Part shown: one piece after another, positions 31,501-36,103 of the stretch | Layout of the letters: every line of letters starts with the position of its first letter | How positions within the stretch are numbered: position 1 is the first letter of the stretch | IMG/VR virus record: IMGVR_UViG_3300020165_000067 | Coordinates: 1-36,103 of that record | Origin: a virus | Direction: 5' to 3' (one strand) | Length of the DNA: 36,103 nt | Position numbers and translations under genes: made by a program | Notes under the pieces: model-generated | What the model saw: the letters and a program-made list of their open reading frames with translations, nothing else | What the model was told of the DNA's origin: nothing | The model's database searches: none

Positions 31501-31629
31501 TGTAGCTCCCGCCGCTATTTTTTTAGTAACAGAAGATCCAGCATTACCCAAGGAGTTGAGTTTGGTTCTGGCTTGAGTAATTCCAGTTGAATCAACTGTT
31601 AGTCTTAATCTTGCTACGTCTTCAATCAT
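28552..31629 (-). CDS. Tape measure protein
   Basis: A 1025-residue tape measure that sets tail length and forms a channel for DNA. The N-terminus (VARLRLTVDSTGITQARTKL) and FNTAMKEVQTIAGASAKEMD, then AEGFYQAISAGV, match the TP901-type phage tail core. A long alpha-helical, Gln/Lys/Glu-rich middle follows, with hydrophobic stretches near residues 40-62 (SRIAFGALAVGVTAVGATVV) and 855-905. The C-terminal QPPAYQQGGIVSGASYGGDQ is typical of phage tape measures. Its ATG sits inside the stop of the chaperone frameshift extension. Confidence 0.95.
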   Translation of the reverse strand: MIEDVARLRLTVDSTGITQARTKLNSLGNAGSSVTKKIAAGATASRIAFGALAVGVTAVGATVVKTTREWLKFNTAMKEVQTIAGASAKEMDSLRLKALGIAQALGVDATEAAEGFYQAISAGVPTAEVDKFVKVAAQLAQGGLADIGSATDLLTTALNSYGKSADNATQVSDQLFRTVKLGKTTIPLLARSLARASATANTAGVSLEELLGITAATTKQGVKTAESFTQVKAAIVALLNPSETMAAIYEKLGVEGGRALIEQEGLAGALEKVRLAAGGSDEVLVKALRSIEAYSLTASITGAKLEETKKAIEAIGEASGDTAEASKIAGETLGTSLKKLGNSFLIMAENANQATGANEGLSGSIADFADVLADPEIFRAYFIALNEFPAIIGRWIFLGQNAEQQVENFGKKLEDGAVDIAKYEKSLADSAEKRALRSGSLLKVAEKVLEVEKELAKQRKIASDYGGEENLQQLDDDIKRVSQSLKVMADNLNRGKITLSEYKKGLANLANLTASRNRVAAELETTKELEKQLGVYMRIGGAGGQIAEEQFKIIVKLARLNELLTSNKITTEQWRAEAAKLKQTFGEVEGRVQSFGKTFATVFGLIAESNQELIDIGQKALDIAGAEIKLAAMFGEETDKNIKILEDKLTVFDDFLATGKTLNADQQWLLNLYENQLQALRDQNAEKGKSAAQSAREVIRENLATKQERASIEYTRTVTEIKKAKFEPEEEAQFIQRAGDQFAEDIKPDEERQGATNKAIDLQEGIDQEAEQLEQYYESDLQRIARHEEDKRKIINEATNLTYQQRTDLIKKIEDDAIEQRLKAERDSLNQKLDATKDFFGGMSALAGAFGKKGFKTAQAFAIVEATISTYQSAAKAMATVPYPYNFIAAAGNIAYGLAQVAQIRSQQPPAYQQGGIVSGASYGGDQINARLNSGEMVLNKTQQSNLFAQANNPIAGGSRGGNVTIVNNAPVQLEGEVEQDDDGNFKIIVAQAVEQAKIELTNEAREGGGDFVPALETNYGLNRR

Positions 31630-32340
31630 GGAGGCTATTCAGTTGTATTTGGTCTATAAGTCTAATTGCTTTAATGTCAAAATCGCTTAGTTCAATTCCT
31701 GTTAGGCTTGACCAGCAATCAATTTCTTTAAAATCAATAGGCTTATCTGTTTTTAATTCTTGGTAATATTCTAAGACGTATAAAAGATGATCTGGTAACG
31801 GTTTTAATTCTTCTAATTCTTTTGGCTTAACTCCTGTTGTTTTCCAAACTTGTTTTAAGTGCTGGATTTGAGAAGTTTTGCTTCCTTCTGGTCTTTTTTG
31901 GAGCTTGAATTGTTCTCTTGCAAAATTCTCGATTCTTCCAAGCTCCTTTTGATAAAATTTTTCCTTCTGGCTGATGCCACATCAATTTCTTGCGCTAAAA
32001 TTGGAGCGTCTTTTAATACCTTAATAATGTTAGAGTTTGTACACTTGTAAGGTGTGCCGTCATCATTTTTAAAACTCCAAGAGACTACAACTGAAGCAAG
32101 CAAAGCTAATGTTATTTTGTCGGCTTCTATAACGGAATCTAAATTCTCATCCGCTTCAGCCAACTCATGAATTTCTAACAGCTTCTTTCTAAATTTCGAT
32201 TGGGCTTTTTTAAAAGAAACAGAATCTGTGCTTTTAATTTTAATCCAATGTTCTGTTTCGTTTCCCTCAACATCTGTTAGTGGAATCTTAACTCCTTCTT
32301 CTGATAATTTCGCTGTGGCGAATCCTTCTAGGTCTTTCAT
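31622..32340 (-). CDS. Tail assembly chaperone, frameshifted long form (gpGT-like)
   Basis: Zero-frame translation starts at ATG 32340 and runs to the A6 tract at 31899-31894. A -1 slip there leads into a frame open to TGA 31624-31622, adding about 90 residues (RPEGSKTSQIQ to QLNSLHD) to the first 149. The extension is rich in Leu, Lys and Asp, and its composition is coding-like. Its stop overlaps the tape measure start (ATGATTGA), as in many siphophages. The long form should bind the tape measure and the tail tube subunit during assembly. Confidence 0.85.
31855..32340 (-). CDS. Tail assembly chaperone, short form (gpG-like)
   Basis: A 161-residue protein starting MKDLEGFATAKLSEEGVKI and ending in a charged tail (QKEAKLLKSST). 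It has the size and acidic/helical character of gpG-type tail chaperones and sits between the tail tube gene and the tape measure gene, the invariant position for these. It is the main product when no frameshift occurs. A short hairpin and an A-rich leader lie before its start at 32340. Confidence 0.86.
   Translation of the reverse strand: MKDLEGFATAKLSEEGVKIPLTDVEGNETEHWIKIKSTDSVSFKKAQSKFRKKLLEIHELAEADENLDSVIEADKITLALLASVVVSWSFKNDDGTPYKCTNSNIIKVLKDAPILAQEIDVASARRKNFIKRSLEESRILQENNSSSKKDQKEAKLLKSST
31893..31899 (-). other. Probable -1 programmed frameshift site
   Basis: Coding-strand bases TCC AAA AAA GAC, with six As. After the tract the -1 frame stays open for 90 codons, while the zero frame ends after 13 more codons. 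The heptamer CAAAAAA does not match the perfect X-XXY-YYZ pattern, because the first codon position is C, so slipping would need a mismatch in the P site. A-run slippage of this type is known for tail chaperones. Confidence 0.72.
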
Positions 32341-32412
32341 TTTTTTTTTAATTAGTGTGCGTTGCTTTTCGCTAAAGGATGCGCACCCCCCTTTGCATGA
32401 GGCAGAAAAGAA

Positions 32413-33354
32413 TTAAACTGCCGAGCGATCTATTTGGATGTTAGACAATACTGTTGTATCATCAACAAGTGCTTGGAATGGCACTGCAAGGGTTATTGCC
32501 CCTGCTCCACTCACATCGGGATTAGCTCCTCCTGTATAAGTGACGCGAGGGATCAGAAATTCATACTTGTTAGTTCCATCGTTAAGTTCAAATTCAATGC
32601 TTGATTCTGTCTCATTGATAAACTTCTCAACCTGTTCAGCGTTCTCAAAATACATGGTTGCAGATCCTGTTAGCGTAGAACGTCCAATAGTTGGGTATTC
32701 GGTTAGATCAGATCCAACTACGTTTCGAGCCTCAAGACCATTTTCCAGAGTTAAGGTTAGTTCCGTAATGATGGAGATAAGAGTGCCGTCAACTTTAACA
32801 GATCCAGTGAATCCATTAAAAGGACAGTTTGCGCTTGTTGTCCCCAGAACTGATCCTGCTGGTTCTGTCTCATTTACTGACATATTCTGCCCGATAGTGC
32901 CGAAAGAGCCTGTAAGCGTCCCTACGGGTGCTACAGTGAGGTTCAGCGTGTTATACTCTACCCCCGTGTAAATATAGTAGGGTTTATCGGCAGCAAGTTG
33001 GTCTGAGAAATGGCGCATAAGCGTGAAACTCCTGCGAGTAACTCCACCTAACAAGCGATCAATTCCTACCCCGCCTCCGTCTACATCCCAAGTGCCTAAC
33101 AGAACAGCTTCTAGCTCTTCGTCATAAGATCCATAGGAAATTTCAAAACCAATATCTCCAGCTACGGCTTTTACTCCGTGCTTGGCACATTTGATCTGGC
33201 GGTCTTCTCTTAGCTCTTCGCTAACAGTAATATCTTTCGACATTCCAAGACTAACAGCCGTATGGCGTAGTTTTTTGAATGAAGGAGTTGCGGGAGTTAC
33301 CCCGTAAGTTGATTCCTCTACAGAGTAGAGGGCATGGCGTGAAGCATCTGACAT
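32413..33354 (-). CDS. Major tail tube protein
   Basis: A 313-residue tail tube subunit. The start MSDASRHALYSVEESTYGVT is typical of phage tail tube proteins, followed by TPSFKKLRHTAVSLGM and FEISYGSYDEELEAVLLGTW. The fold is expected to be mostly beta. The length includes the usual core plus a longer C-terminal region (STLTGSATMYFENAEQVEKF). It lies after the tail terminator and before the chaperone, the usual order. It would polymerise into the tail tube. Confidence 0.9.
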   Translation of the reverse strand: MSDASRHALYSVEESTYGVTPATPSFKKLRHTAVSLGMSKDITVSEELREDRQIKCAKHGVKAVAGDIGFEISYGSYDEELEAVLLGTWDVDGGGVGIDRLLGGVTRRSFTLMRHFSDQLAADKPYYIYTGVEYNTLNLTVAPVGTLTGSFGTIGQNMSVNETEPAGSVLGTTSANCPFNGFTGSVKVDGTLISIITELTLTLENGLEARNVVGSDLTEYPTIGRSTLTGSATMYFENAEQVEKFINETESSIEFELNDGTNKYEFLIPRVTYTGGANPDVSGAGAITLAVPFQALVDDTTVLSNIQIDRSAV

Positions 33355-33374
33355 AATATTTTTGTGTTTGGTGT

Positions 33375-33800
33375 TTAGTTAATTGTGCGTGTTAAGCGAG
33401 AATACCAGATCACCGACACAGGCACTCTAAAAAAGTTGTTAGCTATAAATCCATCAGTTCGCCCGCAATTGCGTATGCAAACTTCTTGCCCACTATAACT
33501 GAAACGCCTACCTGCTGTAAAGTAACTTCTGAGTTTGTCTGCGATATCTAACGCTTCTTTCTCTCCTTTACCGATAGGCACATAAATATCTAACTGAAGT
33601 ATTCCCTCAAGTTCATCTTCTCCACCATCTCCAAGAGTAGCAACATCTGGAACGTCTGGCATATATGTTAGACCAATCCAAACCTTGTTCTGATCTGGTT
33701 CTTTTGGGCTGTTTTCTGTTATCACAGTATAGTCCCAACTTTCTGCTGTTGATAAATCAAAAAACGCTTTAACAAGGGAGGATCTAACTAATGAACTCAT
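33375..33800 (-). CDS. Tail terminator-like protein (DUF4128-like)
   Basis: A 141-residue protein that should cap the tail tube and join it to the neck. The start with a helix (LVRSSLVKAFFDL), an early strand block with TENSPKEPDQNKVWIGLTY, then LQLDIYVPIGKGEKEALDIA and RVPVSVIWYS at the end fits the phage tail terminator fold. It lies between the gp10-like gene and the tail tube gene. Confidence 0.75.
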   Translation of the reverse strand: MSSLVRSSLVKAFFDLSTAESWDYTVITENSPKEPDQNKVWIGLTYMPDVPDVATLGDGGEDELEGILQLDIYVPIGKGEKEALDIADKLRSYFTAGRRFSYSGQEVCIRNCGRTDGFIANNFFRVPVSVIWYSRLTRTIN

Positions 33801-33812
33801 GATTCTTAAAAT

Positions 33813-34241
33813 TTATTTTGCTTGTGCTGCTAACTTGCGAATACGCTTCTTAATTCTAAGGGCGTTTTTCCTAACCATTCCTTTCGATGCCTTTCTGCTA
33901 AATCCGTCTGAAGTTACTTTTTCTGTAGGTCCATTCCATCCTCCATACTCTGCCACTTTAGCATAGGCTAAGTTGTTAGTCATGTGTACTGCATCACCAA
34001 ATTTGCCAAGATTGTTTGCAATTTTTGCTTTAGCTGCTGATCCTGTTTTATCTTCTCGACTCAGTTTTGAGTTTTTTGGTTTGCCTACTGAAGTTTGCCA
34101 GTTGCCCCTAAGCAATCCAGTGTCAGCAGGAGTATCATTTATAACGGCAGAAAAAAGGTCGATTATCACGCCTCTCCTAATTCGATCAACCTCTTTGACT
34201 GATCTGTTAGTGAAGTTAATTATGTCAGATTCGAAACTCAT
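33813..34241 (-). CDS. HK97 gp10-like tail completion protein
   Basis: A 142-residue basic protein with the hallmark TPADTGLLRGNWQTS (about 38-52) of HK97 gp10-like/neck proteins, followed by VHMTNNLAYAKVAEYGGW. The C-terminus is strongly basic (KRIRKLAAQAK). It should be a head-tail joining or tail completion protein. The start overlaps the stop of a 31-residue membrane protein (ATGA). Confidence 0.85.
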   Translation of the reverse strand: MSFESDIINFTNRSVKEVDRIRRGVIIDLFSAVINDTPADTGLLRGNWQTSVGKPKNSKLSREDKTGSAAKAKIANNLGKFGDAVHMTNNLAYAKVAEYGGWNGPTEKVTSDGFSRKASKGMVRKNALRIKKRIRKLAAQAK

Positions 34242-34333
34242 TTTTGTGATATTGCGTAAAGCAAAAAATAAATAACAATTAGGGCTGCACTAAACCAAAT
34301 TAAAAATTTATCGTTGTCTTTTTCTAAACTCAT
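34238..34333 (-). CDS. Mini membrane protein, 31 residues
   Basis: This short frame (MSLEKDNDKFLIWFSAALI to ISQK) has one hydrophobic helix. Its stop overlaps the start of the gp10-like gene (ATGA), and its ATG lies four bases after the stop of the DUF1353-like gene. Both positions suggest a translated gene rather than chance. Its function is unknown. Confidence 0.55.
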   Translation of the reverse strand: MSLEKDNDKFLIWFSAALIVIYFLLYAISQK

Positions 34334-34337
34334 AAGC

Positions 34338-34775
34338 TCATTGATTAAGAAGTTCATTATGTTTTTTAGATTTGTTTTTATAGACGAAATAGCCACCAAC
34401 TTTCAAACCTAACATTATTTTTTTTCTACTCCACCATCCTACAGGACACCAGTGATTTGTCATTGCTCTTAATAAAACATTATCCGCTTTTTGTTTCCCA
34501 TCTTTTCCAAAGAGTTGAGAAGTATAGAGGTAGTCATGTATTACAGCACTTCCGTTAGCGTTTTGAATTTTGCTGACTATTGATCTAACAATTTTGGGTA
34601 TGCTGTAAAGATCTGTGATAAATCCCTTGGGAACTTTTATTGTTCCACATTCATCATCTTGGTAGATATAATCTCTAAGCAACTGCCACTTACCATCACC
34701 AATTTCCCTCAAGTCCAAAGGGAGAGGAAAAAAATCATTAGTATGATCTGTTAGGTGCTGTTTGTGGCTGTGCAT
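34338..34775 (-). CDS. DUF1353-like protein
   Basis: A 145-residue protein with KVPKGFITDLYSIPKIV and AVIHDYLYTSQLFG, the core motifs of DUF1353 phage proteins, which are common near tail or lysis genes. An Asp, a His and a Tyr-rich stretch may bind metal or be structural. The C-terminus is basic (KNKSKKHNELLNQ). The role is unknown even in relatives. Confidence 0.8.
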   Translation of the reverse strand: MHSHKQHLTDHTNDFFPLPLDLREIGDGKWQLLRDYIYQDDECGTIKVPKGFITDLYSIPKIVRSIVSKIQNANGSAVIHDYLYTSQLFGKDGKQKADNVLLRAMTNHWCPVGWWSRKKIMLGLKVGGYFVYKNKSKKHNELLNQ

Positions 34776-35075
34776 TTAGTTGAATGTCGCTGCTAACTTT
34801 AGATAGTCATCTACCTTTTCTTGACTCCATCCAAGAGATGAAACCGCCCCAAGGAATAAAGGATGGTTGCTTGTAAAAGTTGCTGCATGATTCCATCCGT
34901 CAATCATATTCTGATCTCCGCTTGCTTCCACCAAAGAATCAACCGCTTGCCTATCTTCTGGCACTGTATTTAGAGCTTGTTTGATTTGATAGTTTGTTAC
35001 GATTTTAGGCACTGCATTAATTAGTGCCTCATGCTCTTGGGTTTGCCTTGCCAATAATTCTTGTGCTGTTTCCAT
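34776..35075 (-). CDS. Unknown acidic protein, 99 residues
   Basis: Not recognised with certainty. It is fully helical and acidic (METAQELLARQTQEHEAL), with PLFLGAVSSLGWSQEKVDDY near its end. Its position between the GT25-like gene and the DUF1353-like gene suggests a virion or fibre accessory protein. It has no membrane segment. Confidence 0.6.
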   Translation of the reverse strand: METAQELLARQTQEHEALINAVPKIVTNYQIKQALNTVPEDRQAVDSLVEASGDQNMIDGWNHAATFTSNHPLFLGAVSSLGWSQEKVDDYLKLAATFN

Positions 35076-35078
35076 AAT

Positions 35079-35636
35079 TTATTTTGTTAGGAGTTTCGTT
35101 TTAATTTTTTTGCCGTGCGGAATGTCTGAGTTTTCTTCATCGTTAGATTCAAAAATATTTAGATAGCCTACCCCGTTTTTACTTAGCCAAATATCATAAG
35201 GCTCTAACATGAATGGATCTTTTAATTCTCTGAGTTGAGCTAAGTTTGGTAGCGTTTGCAGCAAGTAATCAAAAGTTGATTTGTGATAATAAACCGCATG
35301 ACTGCCTACAATGTTAGTAAATCTTTCGTTATGTAATTCTTCGCTGCCCTCTGTAAAATCGCCTCCTAAAAATGTCAAAGGGAAGGGAAACTTTTTTGGC
35401 AGTTCAGATTTTATGTCTGCATCATCTTCTAAAACAAGAACCTCATTTAATCCTTGTTGCTTTGCTAACTCTACTGCTTGCCTATGTCCTAACATACAGC
35501 CTAAATTTCCAAGACTCCAATCAATTCCAACTACGCCTGTTAGCCTCTCTTGAATTAGAAACTCATACTCGAAAGGTAGGTGAAATCTATCTCTCCTATC
35601 TTGCCTTTCTTTTAAGCTAATTACGTAAGTTTTCAT
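35079..35636 (-). CDS. GT25-like glycosyltransferase
   Basis: A 185-residue enzyme of the LPS/GT25 glycosyltransferase type, which transfers a sugar from a nucleotide donor. Motifs: YVISLKERQDRR at the start, LGCMLGHRQAVELA, VLVLEDDADI (the metal-binding DxD-like acidic run) and GSHAVYYHKSTFDYLL. The length is on the short side for GT25. It may glycosylate a tail fibre or alter host surface sugars. It overlaps the fibre-like gene by one base. Confidence 0.82.
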   Translation of the reverse strand: MKTYVISLKERQDRRDRFHLPFEYEFLIQERLTGVVGIDWSLGNLGCMLGHRQAVELAKQQGLNEVLVLEDDADIKSELPKKFPFPLTFLGGDFTEGSEELHNERFTNIVGSHAVYYHKSTFDYLLQTLPNLAQLRELKDPFMLEPYDIWLSKNGVGYLNIFESNDEENSDIPHGKKIKTKLLTK

Positions 35637-36103
35637 TAAGGCATTTCCATAATCATTCCTTGAACTCTAACATCTATTGTTCCAGTTGGAGTTCCAAGGT
35701 AGCTTATTGTTGGTGTGAAAGTTGCAGTTGATGGTGCTGTAATATACCCTTCGATTTCTGAAAACCCTGCGTATGGTGAAAAGAATGAAGCATGATGCCT
35801 TGATGCTGATTGCTCATACCAGCTTCCCCCGTATTGTGTCGTGCCAGACCCGTAACTACCACCAGTAGTACTTATACCTTCATCATTCCAATGCGTTCCA
35901 ACTAACCCCTCCTTTATCCCTGCTGTATTAGCCCAAGGGGTATGTGATAAATATATATACTCGACATCATTGCCTATTGAAGTTTCAGAAAGCACAAACA
36001 CCTTAATATAGTAGGTAGTTCCGCTTGTCATTTGATAGCTTAATCCTGTAACAGAAGTAATAACATCAGCAGAAGTTGGCTTGGTAATGGTAAAAGAATT
36101 GTC
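35636..36103 (-). CDS. Tail fibre-like beta protein, C-terminal part (runs off right edge)
   Basis: The frame is open to the window edge, so the gene is cut at its 5' end; 155 residues are visible. The Met at 36031 is internal, preceded in frame by 24 codons (DNSFTITKPTSADVI and on). SYQMTSGTTYYIKVFVL resembles an FN3 strand pair. The rest is Gly/Ser/Thr-rich (STTGGSYGSGTTQYGGSW) with a beta end. It is probably a fibre or surface protein, and the likely start lies beyond the edge. Confidence 0.65.
   Translation of the reverse strand, partial: DNSFTITKPTSADVITSVTGLSYQMTSGTTYYIKVFVLSETSIGNDVEYIYLSHTPWANTAGIKEGLVGTHWNDEGISTTGGSYGSGTTQYGGSWYEQSASRHHASFFSPYAGFSEIEGYITAPSTATFTPTISYLGTPTGTIDVRVQGMIMEMP

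Noticed and set aside
32540-32971. 143-residue plus-strand frame inside the tail tube gene
   Set aside because: It lies opposite a clear tail tube protein. It has no start signal and no recognisable motif.
1-36103. tRNA genes, CRISPR arrays, insertion sequences or an integrase
   Set aside because: I looked for cloverleaf-like clusters, regularly spaced repeats, transposase motifs and tyrosine or serine recombinase motifs and saw none. A dedicated tRNA search could not be run.

Overview
The window is most of the genome of a tailed double-stranded DNA phage with siphovirus architecture. It has a long tape measure, a tail assembly chaperone with a frameshift, a tail-tip J-like protein with an NlpC/P60 partner, and a DUF4055-type portal. 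Every convincing gene lies on the minus strand, so transcription runs from high to low coordinates. I see no integrase, repressor or tRNA, so a strictly lytic life style is likely. The host looks like a member of Bacteroidota. Shine-Dalgarno sequences are essentially absent before the start codons, and the repeated early promoters have a TAnnTTTn box with an upstream TTG, as in that phylum. This host call is an inference of moderate strength.

Layout in the direction of transcription (right to left). 36103-34338: a fibre-like protein cut by the window edge, a GT25-like glycosyltransferase and small morphogenesis proteins. 34333-21838: neck, tail terminator, tail tube, chaperone with a -1 frameshift, tape measure, a leucine-rich-repeat-like distal tail protein, DUF1833, NlpC/P60, tail-tip J, then lysis genes (lipoprotein, amidase, holin-like). 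21836-15370: replication and recombination (SSB-like protein, 3'-5' exonuclease, PD-(D/E)XK-like nuclease, metallophosphoesterase, helicase loader-like protein, DnaB-type helicase, SNase, an orphan DnaA domain IV). 15210-8281: an accessory/early island of about twenty small genes, mostly unrecognised, divided by four near-identical promoter modules. 8240-3656: a DNA hypermodification block (AP2-like, small DNA-binding protein, ParB-like, DpdA, QueC, QueD, QueE, FolE). 3659-1: terminase small and large subunits, portal and the start of a minor head protein running off the left edge. The major capsid gene is not in the window and should lie just beyond the left edge, probably joining round to the right edge in a circular map.

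The strongest biology is the 7-deazaguanine pathway. FolE, QueD, QueE and a QueC-like enzyme would make a 7-deazaguanine base, and DpdA would exchange it for guanine in the phage DNA, probably against host restriction. Two of these enzymes have unusual forms: QueC carries an N-terminal YdjM-like membrane domain and ends before the usual zinc cysteines, and FolE is fused behind a phosphoribosyltransferase-like domain. The pentamer GTTAG/CTAAC is about three times more frequent than expected across the window, and three- to fivefold outside the early island, where it is near expectation. The early island has its own expression signals: a shared promoter, a CCAACC-repeat leader, GC-rich leader hairpins and a CACTACTAC element directly before start codons.

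No stretch longer than 300 bases is without a gene once the small genes are counted. The longest gaps (9717-9943, 13892-14079, 15211-15369, 11769-11921) hold the promoter modules.
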